From positions 62,001-126,000 of the forward strand of contig NZ_JBMERR010000013.1 of assembly GCF_048820915.1 (NCBI RefSeq): 64,000 nucleotides of DNA. Direction: 5' to 3'. Source of the stretch: Cribrihabitans_A pelagius. GTDB taxonomy: Bacteria > Pseudomonadota > Alphaproteobacteria > Rhodobacterales > Rhodobacteraceae. A program made the translations under genes and the position numbers. Every line of letters begins with the position of its first letter. The stretch's first letter is position 1. Below the pieces are notes generated by a model. The model was not told where the DNA came from and did no database searches. It saw nothing but the letters and a program-made list of their open reading frames with translations. Shown piece by piece: positions 51,494 to 60,030 of this stretch.

Positions 51494-52144
51494 TCAAAGA
51501 TGGGTCTGAGCGAAGTGGCGGTCGGGGGCGTCCAGATGCGGCACCGCGTTGAACAGCACCGGACTCAGCTGGCCGCCAATCGGGAACAGCCGGTGCATCG
51601 ACGTGTTCATAATCGCCAGCGCCAGCCGCGCCATGCCGCCGGTGTCCAGGCCCATCGCCTGCCGCATCGCCATGGCAATCAGCCCGCCCGACGTAATGAC
51701 CAGCGCCGGAACGTCGCCCTCCGAAATCTCCTTGAGCGCAGCTTGCGTGCGGGTCTCGAACGCGGGCCAGGTTTCGTAAGGATCCCGGATGCGGCCCTGC
51801 GACCAGGCCTCAAAAACCTGCGGCAGATGCGCGGCAAAGCCTTCGCGTTCCTCGGGGATGGGCAGCCCATGCTGGTCCTGCATCGCCTGGGCGAGGGTGA
51901 AATACTCCATTTCGTTCAGCCGGGCATCCTGGACAGCTTCCGCATAGCCCATGGAGCGGGCGGTCTCCACGTGGCGGGAGAGGGTGCCGCAGTAAACGCG
52001 GGAGTAGCGGCTGCCGCTGTCGCGCAGATGCGCGCCAAGCCAAGCCGCCTGCTGGTGGCCGAGGTCGCTGAGCCGGTCGTAGCTTGCCTCGTCGCGGGCT
52101 TCGGTATTGGCCTGGCCGTGGCGGATCAGCGTGATGTGGGTCAT
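51494..52144 (-). CDS. histidine phosphatase family protein
   Basis: A 216-aa protein with the phosphoglycerate mutase-like signature ITLIRHGQANTEARDE, whose histidine becomes phosphorylated. RVYCGTLSRHVETA carries the usual arginine and ALVITSGGLIAMAM replaces the SHGG second-histidine motif with TSGG, so the second catalytic histidine appears to be missing. Activity may be reduced or altered. It seems to be the first gene of the leftward operon leading to saccharopine catabolism. Confidence 0.87.
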   Translation of the reverse strand: MTHITLIRHGQANTEARDEASYDRLSDLGHQQAAWLGAHLRDSGSRYSRVYCGTLSRHVETARSMGYAEAVQDARLNEMEYFTLAQAMQDQHGLPIPEEREGFAAHLPQVFEAWSQGRIRDPYETWPAFETRTQAALKEISEGDVPALVITSGGLIAMAMRQAMGLDTGGMARLALAIMNTSMHRLFPIGGQLSPVLFNAVPHLDAPDRHFAQTHL

Positions 52145-52300
52145 GCGTGCGGCGTCCTACTGTTTCGGCGCCAAGTCTTAAGGGAGGTTCCGGGCGGAGG
52201 GAAGGGAGCATGGTCCGGCGGGCGCGGCCGGGCGGAAAATCCGGGTTGAGGCACCGGTGCGCGCGGCGCAGAGTGGCGCTGTCAGAACGGAGGTTTCGCG

Positions 52301-53512
52301 ATGTCTTTTAACCCGTCTCTCAACCCAGAGCGGTTTCTTGAGGATCTGCACCAGCTGCGCAGCTTCGGCGCGGCGGGCGTGGGCAAGGGCGTGGTGCGGC
52401 AGGCCTATTCCGAGGCCGATATTGCCGCGCGGCAGTGGCTGGCGGGGCGCATGGAAGACGCAGGGCTGGAGGTGCATCTCGACCCGCTGGGCAACCTCTT
52501 TGGTCTCGGGGGCGAACGCTCCCTGCTTCTGGGCTCGCACAGCGACAGCCAGCCCGAGGGCGGCTGGCTTGACGGTGCGCTGGGCGTGATTGCCGGGCTG
52601 GAGGTCGCCCGCGCCGCAAGGGAGGCAGGCGGGCCGCCGGTCTCCTGCGTCAGCTTCCAGGACGAGGAGGGCCGCTTTGGCGTGCTCACCGGCTCGGAGG
52701 TCTGGACCGGCAAGCTGCCGCTGGCGGAGGCCGATGCGTTTTCTGACAGCAGCGGCGCCACCCTGGCCGCGGCGCGGGCGGGGATGCCGGGGCGGGCAGA
52801 GGGTTTTCTGCCGCCGGAGCGTTTCAGCGGGTTCCTGGAGATGCATATCGAGCAGGGCCCGGCGCTGGACGAAAGCGGCGAGCGGCTGGGCGTGGTGAGC
52901 GATATCGTTGGCATCCGCGACATGCGGATTGCCTTCGAGGGCCGCCAGAACCATGCGGGCACTACCCCGATGCATTTGCGCCGCGATGCGTTTCAGGCGC
53001 TGTCGGCTTTCAGCACGGAGCTGAACCGGCGCTTTGCGGATTTGGTGACGCCGGCGACGGTCTGGACCATCGGCCATGTGGCGCTGCACCCCAATGCGGC
53101 CTCTGTGGTGCCGGGCCGGGTGGTGTTTTCGATGCAGTGGCGTGACGGCGATGCGGCACGGCTGGCGCGGATGGAGGCGGTGATTGCGGAGACGGCCGGA
53201 GAGGTTGCCGCGCAATATGGCATCACCGCGGAACTTGGGCCGGTGATGGGGATCGAACCGGCGGCGATGGACGCGCGCTTCCAGGCGCAACTCAGCGCGG
53301 CGGCGGAGGCGCTGGCGCCGGGGAAATGGCGCAAGATGCCCTCGGGCGCGCTGCATGATGCGGCCAATCTGGCGCGGGTAATGCCGGCGGGGATGCTGTT
53401 TGTGCCGTCGATCGGCGGCATCAGCCATGCCTTTGACGAGGACACCGGCGAGGACGATCTGGTGCTGGGGCTGAAGGTGCTGGACCAGGCAGCGCGGGCG
53501 CTGGCGGGGTGA
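52301..53512 (+). CDS. M20-family amidohydrolase (N-carbamoyl amino acid / allantoate amidohydrolase-like)
   Basis: A 403-aa protein. Metal-ligand motifs are GSHSDSQPEGGWLDG (His80, Asp91), SFQDEEGRFG, EMHIEQGPALD and a C-terminal ISHAFDEDTGEDD. The tetrahedral pattern matches Zn/Mn-dependent hydantoinase/carbamoylase enzymes that hydrolyse N-carbamoyl-L-amino acids, allantoate or ureidoglycolate. There is no pyrimidine, purine or hydantoin gene next to it to decide the substrate. It is divergent from the histidine phosphatase gene. Confidence 0.92.
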   Translation: MSFNPSLNPERFLEDLHQLRSFGAAGVGKGVVRQAYSEADIAARQWLAGRMEDAGLEVHLDPLGNLFGLGGERSLLLGSHSDSQPEGGWLDGALGVIAGLEVARAAREAGGPPVSCVSFQDEEGRFGVLTGSEVWTGKLPLAEADAFSDSSGATLAAARAGMPGRAEGFLPPERFSGFLEMHIEQGPALDESGERLGVVSDIVGIRDMRIAFEGRQNHAGTTPMHLRRDAFQALSAFSTELNRRFADLVTPATVWTIGHVALHPNAASVVPGRVVFSMQWRDGDAARLARMEAVIAETAGEVAAQYGITAELGPVMGIEPAAMDARFQAQLSAAAEALAPGKWRKMPSGALHDAANLARVMPAGMLFVPSIGGISHAFDEDTGEDDLVLGLKVLDQAARALAG

Positions 53513-53640
53513 TGCTGGCAGGGTGACGGGTCCGGCGGAAGCTGTCGCGCGCTCGGACTGCGGGGCGCTCCCGCCTGTTCCGGGGCATTCACGGAATGCC
53601 CCGTCCCCGTTGGGCCGGGCGCCGCTGGCGCGGCGCGGCC

Positions 53641-53868
53641 TCAGGCGCGTCCGTAGCCCCGCCTCAGCATCCGGTCGCGATGCCGGTCGGCGGCGAGGGA
53701 CGCCTCACGCAGGTTGCCGTAGATATTGATGACCGAGTGCCCGTTGCCGCCCGCCATGCCCCATTCGCGCACCACCGAGACCTCGGAAAACAGGTTCATC
53801 GCCAGCTCGATCCGGTAGAATCGCGGCGGGTGCGAGGGCGCTTGGCTGTAGAGCAGACAGGTGGCCAT
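53641..53868 (-). CDS. small WGR-domain protein
   Basis: A 75-aa protein that is essentially one WGR domain: FYRIELAMNLFSEVSVVREW, then GMAGG and a helix ASLAADRHRDRMLRRGY. WGR domains bind nucleic acid in PARPs and some bacterial regulators; stand-alone versions in Rhodobacteraceae have no known role. ATG 53868 is favoured over the in-frame 53904 because the WGR fold begins shortly after. It lies in the gap between an amidohydrolase and the response regulator. Confidence 0.8.
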   Translation of the reverse strand: MATCLLYSQAPSHPPRFYRIELAMNLFSEVSVVREWGMAGGNGHSVINIYGNLREASLAADRHRDRMLRRGYGRA

Positions 53869-53973
53869 GGCGCCGAGTCTAGGCCGGGCGATTCGCTGCG
53901 GCAAGCTTTTCTGCGCCCGGACATCGGGCCGGGAGGAGGGAGGCGCCGGAAGGGCTGGCGGGCCGCGGGCGGC

Positions 53974-54678
53974 TCAGAGCCACTCCACATCGCCGAGGAA
54001 GATATAGCCCGCGCCGTAGATCGTTTTGATCAGGCGGGGGTTCTTGGGATCCTCGCGCAGCTTGGTGCGCAGGCGCGAGATGCGCACGTCCATCGCGCGG
54101 TCGAAACTGTCGCCTGCCGCGCCGCCCAGAGTTTCTTGCATCTGGGCGCGCGATATCAGCCGCTTGGGGCTTTCCAGGAACAGCCGCAGCACTTCGGCCT
54201 CGGCCTGGGAAAAGGGGGTTTCAACACCTGTCTCGTCCTCCAGCACGAAACGGCCGAAATGCGCGGTCCAGCCGGAGAACCGCGCGGTCTCCCCCGAGGG
54301 CGCCGCCGCGCGCGGGCCGCCGCGCAGGCGGGCGCGGATGCGGGCCACGACCTCGGTGGGGTCGAAGGGTTTGGTGATGTAGTCATCCGCGCCCAGTTCC
54401 AGCCCTGTGACCCGGTCCTGCACCTGGGCGCGGCCGGAGATGATGATGACCGCGGCGCCCTGTTCCAGCGCCAGCCTATGCACCAGCGCCAGCCCGTCGG
54501 TGTCGGGCAGCGACAGGTCGACCAGGCAGACGTCCGGCGTCACCCGTTTCAGCGAGGCTTCGAATTCGCGGGCGCGGGAAAAGCTCTGGGTGCGGAAGCC
54601 CGCCTCCTCCAGCGTGTCAGTGAGGATGCGGCGGATTTCGGGCTCGTCGTCCAGAATGGTGACCAGGGGTGAAGTCAT
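53974..54678 (-). CDS. OmpR/PhoB-family response regulator
   Basis: A 234-aa protein. The receiver domain has VTILDDEPEIRRIL, Asp54 as phosphoacceptor in CLVDLSLPDTDG, and the switch lysine in DYITKPFDP. The C-terminal winged helix has FDRAMDVRISRLRTKLRED and IKTIYGAGYIF. ATG 54678 overlaps the stop of the histidine kinase gene by four bases (ATGA), so both are co-translated. It likely controls the divergently transcribed acyl-CoA synthetase and transporter genes. Confidence 0.93.
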   Translation of the reverse strand: MTSPLVTILDDEPEIRRILTDTLEEAGFRTQSFSRAREFEASLKRVTPDVCLVDLSLPDTDGLALVHRLALEQGAAVIIISGRAQVQDRVTGLELGADDYITKPFDPTEVVARIRARLRGGPRAAAPSGETARFSGWTAHFGRFVLEDETGVETPFSQAEAEVLRLFLESPKRLISRAQMQETLGGAAGDSFDRAMDVRISRLRTKLREDPKNPRLIKTIYGAGYIFLGDVEWL

Positions 54679-56576
54679 GCGGCGGGCTCCGGGGTGATCA
54701 GCTGCGACAGCTGGCGGGCGGTGAAGGGTTTGCGCAGCACGGGGCCGTATTTCAGGGCCGCGCGGTGCAGCGGATCGGTGGGCGGCAGCGAGGTCATCAG
54801 CACGCAAGGCAGCGCGGAGCCTTCCAGCCGGGCGGCGAGATCGACGCCGGTGGCCTCGCCCTCCAGCCGGATGTCGGAGAGCACCAGCGCGATGCCGGGA
54901 ATATCGGCAGTGAGCGCCGAAGCTTCGTCGACGCTGGTGGCCTCCACCACCGAAAACCCAAGCGAAATCAGCATGTCGCGGAAGGTGGCGCGCAGCTCCT
55001 CGCTGTCTTCGGCCAAGAGCGCGATGCCGCCCTGCGCATCGGGCGCGGGGCGGAAGGGGAGGCGCAGGGTGACCGACGCGCCCGAGGGCGTGTTGCCGAT
55101 GCGGATGTCGCCGCCCGCGGATTTCGCCATGTCGTAGACGGTCGGCAGGCCCAGGCCCGAGCCTTCGCTGCCCTTGGTGGTGAAGAAGGGGTTCAGCGCC
55201 TTCTCCAGCGCCTCGGGAGAGAAGCCGGGGCCGGTGTCGCTGACCGTGATCTCGACCCAGGTCTGGCCGATGGCATGGGCGCTGAGGGTGATCTGGCCGC
55301 TGGTGCCGCAGGCGTCGCGGGCGTTCAGCAGGAGGTTCAGCAGCGCGTCCTGCAGCTTGCCGCCATCCAGGAGCAGGGTGACGTCCGGCATGTTGTCGAG
55401 CACGGAAAGCCCGATCCCCTGCGGCAGGGTGGGTGAGGCGAGGATCTTCAGCTCGGCCAGCAGCGCGTGCATGTCGGTGGCCTGCGGGCGCAACCCGCGC
55501 TGGCTGGTCATGCCGGCGATCCGGTTCAGCAGGCGGCCGCCGCGGCGCGCCGCCGAGAGCGTGCCCTGGACCAGCTCCGCCGCTTCGTCCTCCAGCGCCA
55601 TCTTTTCCAGCTTGCCCTGCATGCCGAGGATGATGGTCAGCAGGTTGGAGAAATCATGTGCCAGCCCGCTGGTCATCTGCGCCGCCATCTCGCGCCGCCT
55701 TGCCTGTTGCAGGGCGACACGGGTCTGGGTTTCCTCGGTGATGTCCATCGACAGGATGTAGACGCCGCCCTGCCGGTCCGGGGTGAATGCAACGCGGATG
55801 CGGCGGCTGCTGTGGCTTTCGGTGAACTCGAACACCGGGTTGCCGCCCTTGTAGGCGGCCAGCAGATGCGGCTCGATCCGCGCGTAGGCGGCCTCGCCCA
55901 GGGCCTCGGCAATGTGCAGGCCGAGAATGTCGGAGGGCCGGCCGGGAAACACGCTGCTGAGACGGCGGTTGGTGAAGGTATAATATCCGTCGCTGTCCAG
56001 ATGGGCGATATGGGCGGGCATCATTTCGGTGGTGAGGCGGGTGCGGCGCTCGATCTCGGTGAGCTGCCGCTTGGCCTCCTCCAGCTGGATGATGGTGGCG
56101 GCGAGCTTGCGGTTAGCGGCCGACAGCTCCTCGGTATGGGCGATCAGCTGTTCGGACATCTCCTCGGAGCGCGCGCGCAACAGCTGCTCGATGCGCTTGG
56201 TGCGGGTGATGTCGGTGTAGACGGTGACCCAGCCGCCCTGCGGCAGCGGCGCGCCCTCGATCGAAATCACCTGGCCGTTGGCGCGGCTGCGTTCGAGGTA
56301 ATGCGGCACGAAAGCGCGGGCGGTCTCCACCCTGGTGCGCACGAAGTCATTGATATCCCCGACCGGGCCGTAATCGCCGCTTTCGGCAATGAATCGGATG
56401 GTGTCGTCGAACCGGGCGCCGGGGGTGACCAGCGCATCGGGCAGCGAGAACATCTCCTGAAACCGGCGGTTGCAGACGGCCAGCCGCAGGTCGTTGTCGT
56501 AGATCGACAGCGCCTGGGCGATCAGGTTCAGCCCGGCGGTGGTCATGCTGCTGTGTTGTTTGCTGGCTCTGTCCAT
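54675..56576 (-). CDS. PAS-containing hybrid sensor histidine kinase
   Basis: A 633-aa protein without transmembrane helices, so probably cytoplasmic. PAS domains lie at about 15-125 and 185-290, joined by a coiled coil. The kinase core follows with His307 in SGLAHDFSNLLTIILG, the N-box LLNLLLNARDACG and DTGPGFSP / GSGLGLPTVYDMAKSAGG. A C-terminal receiver has Asp568 in LVLSDIRLEG. It is a hybrid kinase coupled to a separate regulator. ATG 56576 follows GGGGGAG; the upstream extension is non-coding. It faces the acyl-CoA synthetase gene across 248 bases. Confidence 0.92.
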   Translation of the reverse strand: MDRASKQHSSMTTAGLNLIAQALSIYDNDLRLAVCNRRFQEMFSLPDALVTPGARFDDTIRFIAESGDYGPVGDINDFVRTRVETARAFVPHYLERSRANGQVISIEGAPLPQGGWVTVYTDITRTKRIEQLLRARSEEMSEQLIAHTEELSAANRKLAATIIQLEEAKRQLTEIERRTRLTTEMMPAHIAHLDSDGYYTFTNRRLSSVFPGRPSDILGLHIAEALGEAAYARIEPHLLAAYKGGNPVFEFTESHSSRRIRVAFTPDRQGGVYILSMDITEETQTRVALQQARRREMAAQMTSGLAHDFSNLLTIILGMQGKLEKMALEDEAAELVQGTLSAARRGGRLLNRIAGMTSQRGLRPQATDMHALLAELKILASPTLPQGIGLSVLDNMPDVTLLLDGGKLQDALLNLLLNARDACGTSGQITLSAHAIGQTWVEITVSDTGPGFSPEALEKALNPFFTTKGSEGSGLGLPTVYDMAKSAGGDIRIGNTPSGASVTLRLPFRPAPDAQGGIALLAEDSEELRATFRDMLISLGFSVVEATSVDEASALTADIPGIALVLSDIRLEGEATGVDLAARLEGSALPCVLMTSLPPTDPLHRAALKYGPVLRKPFTARQLSQLITPEPAA

Positions 56577-56824
56577 GCGTCTCCCCCTGTCATGGCTAGC
56601 ACCGCGCCCGTGCCGGGGCAAACCGCCAAAGGGCCGCAGCGGCCGCCCTCCGCCTGCCCGTGTAACCACCTCTGATAAAGGGCAAAGTTGGCTGTTACAA
56701 TTCGTAAGATTTGGGAAAACTTCAGGAAAAAGTTGACGGGCTAGCATGTGGACGTCCCTAATCGCGGCCAGAATCGCGTTTAGCGGTCAGTCCGGCGGCA
56801 CAGCCGGAAAGGGAGGAAAGAATT

Positions 56825-58798
56825 TTGGCTCAGATGCAGATGGGCGCCGAGGGGATGCAATCCCTGCCGGCGCTGCTTGAACGCAATGCGGCGCAGTTTG
56901 GTGATGCTCCGGCCTACCGGGAAAAGGAATTCGGCATCTGGCAATGCTGGACCTGGTCCGAGGCGGCCCAGGAGATCGAGGCACTGGCGCTGGGTCTGAT
57001 CAACCTAGGTGTGAAGGAAGGCGATTTCGTCGCCATCATTGGCCGCAACCGGCCCTATCTCTACTGGTCGATGGTGGCCGCCCAGGCAGCAGGCGCGATT
57101 CCGGTGCCGCTCTACCAGGACGCGGTGGCCGAGGAGATGGCCTATGTGCTGAGCCATTGCGGCGCGCGTTTCGTGATCGTCGGCGATCAGGAGCAGGCCG
57201 ACAAGGTGATCGAGATCCAGGACCAGCTGCACCAGTTCGAGCACATGATCTATCTCGACCCGCGCGGCATGCGCAAATACGACCACCACCAGCTGCACCA
57301 GTTCGCCCGTGTGCAGGAGCAGGGCCTGGCGGCGCGCGACGAGTGGAAAGCCGACCTGGAGGCGCGCAAGGCCAAGCTGACCTATGACAGCACCTGCGTG
57401 ATGCTCTATACCTCGGGCACCACCGGCAAGCCCAAGGGCGTGGTGCTGTCCAACCGCAATGTGATCGAAAGCGCCAAGAACGCCTGCGAGTTCGACAAGC
57501 TGACCCGGAACGAGAACATCCTGTCCTACCTGCCGATGGCCTGGGTGGGGGACTTCATCTTCTCGGTCGGGCAGGCCTACTGGTCCGGTTTCTGCGTGAA
57601 CTGCCCGGAAAGCCCGGACACGATGATGACCGACCTGCGCGAGATCGGCCCGACTTATTTCTTTGCGCCGCCGCGGGTGTTCGAGACCCAGCTGACCAGC
57701 GTCATGATCCGGATGGAGGACGCGGGTGCTCTGAAACGCAAGATGTTCCACCACTACCTGGCCCACGCCAAGAAGGTCGGCGGCCGCATACTCGACGGCA
57801 AGCCGGTGAGCTTCGGCGACCGGCTGAAATACGCGATCGGCAACCTGCTGGTCTACGGGCCGCTGAAAGACACGCTGGGCTTTGGCAAGGTGCGCGTGGG
57901 TTACACCGCGGGCGAGGCGATCGGGCCGGAGATCTTCGATTTCTACCGCTCGCTCGGCATCAACCTGAAACAGCTTTACGGCCAGACCGAGGCGACGGTT
58001 TTCATCACCGTGCAGCCCGACGGCGAGGTGCGCGCCGACACGGTGGGCGTGCCGGCCCCCGATGTGGAGATCAAGATCGGCGACAACGGCGAGATCTACT
58101 ACCGCTCGCCCGGCACTTTCGTCGAATATTACAAGAACCCGGAATCCACTGCCTCAACCAAGGATGCCGAGGGCTGGGTGGCAACGGGTGATGCCGGCTT
58201 CTTCGAGGAAGGCTCGGGCCATCTTCGCATCATCGACCGCGCCAAGGACGTGGGCAAGATGGCGGACGGCTCGATGTTTGCGCCCAAATACGTGGAGAAC
58301 AAGCTCAAGTTCTACCCCGACATCCTGGAAGCGGTGCTGTTCGGCAATGGCAAGGACCGCTGCGTCGCCTTCATCAACATCGACCTGACCGCGGTCGGCA
58401 ACTGGGCCGAGCGCAACAATATCGCCTATGCTTCCTATCAGGAGTTGGCGGGCCATCCGCGGGTGCTGGACACCATCCGCGATCATGTCTCGGCGGTGAA
58501 CCGTTCGGTTGCTGAAGATGACATGCTGTCGGGCTGCCAGGTGCACCGCTTCGTGGTGCTGCATAAGGAGCTCGATGCCGACGACGGCGAGATGACCCGC
58601 ACCCGAAAGGTGCGCCGCCGCATCGTGGAGGAGAAATTCGCCGACATCATCGCAGCGCTCTACGATGGCTCAGACAAGATCTCGACCACTACGGAAGTCA
58701 CCTACGAGGACGGCCGCAAAGGCTCGATCAGCGCGACGCTGACCATTGGCGATGCCGAGGTCGTTCCCACGGCGCCGCAAAAGGTGGCCGCGGAATGA
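56825..58798 (+). CDS. AMP-forming acyl-CoA synthetase (long-chain type)
   Basis: A 657-aa ANL-superfamily enzyme. Core motifs are MLYTSGTTGKPKGVVLSN, LKQLYGQTEATVF, GWVATGDAGFFEEG and the C-terminal MTRTRKVRRRIVEEKF. The size and motifs fit long-chain fatty acyl-CoA synthetase-type members. The start is TTG 56825, with GGAGG eight bases upstream; ATG 56834 is too far from that site. It leads a rightward cluster with a LivG/H/M/K-type importer and likely activates the imported acid. The HK/RR pair is divergent. Confidence 0.93.
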   Translation: MAQMQMGAEGMQSLPALLERNAAQFGDAPAYREKEFGIWQCWTWSEAAQEIEALALGLINLGVKEGDFVAIIGRNRPYLYWSMVAAQAAGAIPVPLYQDAVAEEMAYVLSHCGARFVIVGDQEQADKVIEIQDQLHQFEHMIYLDPRGMRKYDHHQLHQFARVQEQGLAARDEWKADLEARKAKLTYDSTCVMLYTSGTTGKPKGVVLSNRNVIESAKNACEFDKLTRNENILSYLPMAWVGDFIFSVGQAYWSGFCVNCPESPDTMMTDLREIGPTYFFAPPRVFETQLTSVMIRMEDAGALKRKMFHHYLAHAKKVGGRILDGKPVSFGDRLKYAIGNLLVYGPLKDTLGFGKVRVGYTAGEAIGPEIFDFYRSLGINLKQLYGQTEATVFITVQPDGEVRADTVGVPAPDVEIKIGDNGEIYYRSPGTFVEYYKNPESTASTKDAEGWVATGDAGFFEEGSGHLRIIDRAKDVGKMADGSMFAPKYVENKLKFYPDILEAVLFGNGKDRCVAFINIDLTAVGNWAERNNIAYASYQELAGHPRVLDTIRDHVSAVNRSVAEDDMLSGCQVHRFVVLHKELDADDGEMTRTRKVRRRIVEEKFADIIAALYDGSDKISTTTEVTYEDGRKGSISATLTIGDAEVVPTAPQKVAAE

Positions 58799-58851
58799 CT
58801 GTCACGCACCGGGGAGCCCGGATAGCCCGGGCAGAGATGCAGGGGCGGGCC

Positions 58852-59037
58852 TCAGATCAGATCGGGGCTCAGCTCCGGGTTGAAAGCGGTGTGGATCGCC
58901 TGCCGGATCTTGAAGATTGCACTCAGGCCATGGGTGCGGGCGCTGATCGCGCTGAGACTTTCGGATTGGGAAAGGCCCATGTCCTTGCACTCAATGGCCA
59001 TCTTCAGAAGGCAGGTATGCTCGAATTCGCCAAACAT
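58852..59037 (-). CDS. small conserved-looking hypothetical protein (61 aa)
   Basis: A 61-aa frame on the strand opposite to the surrounding cluster. ATG 59037 has AAGGAG nine bases upstream, an almost ideal ribosome site, and the upstream sequence is AT-rich with an A/T run, promoter-like. The product is helical and amphipathic (FEHTCLLKMAIECKDMGLSQ, then ARTHGLSAIFKIRQAIHTAF). No family is recognised. It lies between the acyl-CoA synthetase and the ABC ATPase gene. Confidence 0.6.
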   Translation of the reverse strand: MFGEFEHTCLLKMAIECKDMGLSQSESLSAISARTHGLSAIFKIRQAIHTAFNPELSPDLI

Positions 59038-59125
59038 AGCAGGGATCTCCTTACTGCTCTTTTTTTTATAGTGTCGCACGAAATGATTAAAATTTCCACG
59101 CGGCCCCGCTCCGGAGGTGGAACTT

Positions 59126-59944
59126 ATGCTTGATCAGGCCGAGAGCTATGTGACCGAAGACGGCCGCACCATCGGCCCCGTGGTGATGGAGATGAAGAAC
59201 ATCACGCTGCGCTTTGGCGGGGTGGTGGCGATCAAGGACATCTCCTTTGACATCCGCGAGGGCGAGATCCGCGCGATCATCGGCCCCAACGGCGCCGGCA
59301 AATCCTCGATGCTGAACGTGATTTCGGGCTTCTACATCCCGCAGGAGGGCGAGGTTCTGTTCCGCGGCAAGAAGCGGCCGCAGATGAAACCTTATGAGGT
59401 GGCGCGCCAGGGCATCGCCCGCACCTTCCAGAACATTGCGCTGTTCGATGGTATGAGCGTTCTCGACAATGTGATGACCGGACGGCTCAACTACATGAAA
59501 TCAGGGGTGTTTGCCCAGGCGCTGTGGAAGGGCAAGGCCGAGCGCGAGGAGGTCGAGAACCGCGAGCTGGTCGAGAAGATCATCGACTTCCTGGAGATCC
59601 AGCACATCCGCAAGACCCCGGTGGCGCGGCTGCCCTACGGGTTGAAGAAACGCGTCGAGCTGGCGCGCGCGCTGGCCGCCGAGCCGAAGCTTCTGCTGCT
59701 GGACGAGCCGATGGCCGGCATGAACGTCGAAGAGAAGGAGGATATGTCCCGCTTCATCCTCGACGTGAACGACGAGTTCGGCACCACCATCGCGCTGATC
59801 GAGCACGACATGGGCGTGGTGATGGATATCTCCGACCGGGTTGTGGTGATGGACTACGGCAAGAAGATCGGGGACGGCACGCCGGACGAGGTGCGCAACA
59901 ACCAGGCGGTGATCGACGCCTACCTGGGGGTGGCGCATGACTGA
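59126..59944 (+). CDS. branched-chain amino acid-type ABC transporter ATP-binding protein (LivG-like)
   Basis: A 272-aa ABC ATPase. Walker A is IIGPNGAGKSSMLNVISG; Walker B is KLLLLDEPMAGMN; the H-loop is ALIEHDMGVVMDISDRVVVM. The signature segment is LPYGLKKRVELARAL, which departs from LSYGQQR of most LivG proteins. ATG 59126 has GGAGGTGG upstream, better placed than GTG 59117. It energises the two permeases downstream. The spacer to the next gene contains two AT-rich hairpins. Confidence 0.93.
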   Translation: MLDQAESYVTEDGRTIGPVVMEMKNITLRFGGVVAIKDISFDIREGEIRAIIGPNGAGKSSMLNVISGFYIPQEGEVLFRGKKRPQMKPYEVARQGIARTFQNIALFDGMSVLDNVMTGRLNYMKSGVFAQALWKGKAEREEVENRELVEKIIDFLEIQHIRKTPVARLPYGLKKRVELARALAAEPKLLLLDEPMAGMNVEEKEDMSRFILDVNDEFGTTIALIEHDMGVVMDISDRVVVMDYGKKIGDGTPDEVRNNQAVIDAYLGVAHD

Positions 59945-59970
59945 GCAACCGGTGGCAGTAATAGCGGTGG

Positions 59971-60016
59971 CAAAAATTTTGGAAAATTTTTGGCAAATTC
60001 CTTTGAAGGAATTTGC
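59971..60016 (+). promoter_or_regulatory. two tandem perfect AT-rich hairpins before the LivH-like gene
   Basis: Arms 59971-59980 and 59983-59992 are perfectly complementary (ten bases, two-base gap). Arms 59993-60003 and 60006-60016 are also perfect (11 bases, two-base loop). They abut, and the second ends just before the ribosome site (GGGAGGAGAG from 60018). They may stabilise or process the operon mRNA, terminate part of the transcripts, or hide the ribosome site. Only the structure is seen; the role is inferred. Confidence 0.65.
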
Positions 60017-60030
60017 GGGAGGAGAGCGCA

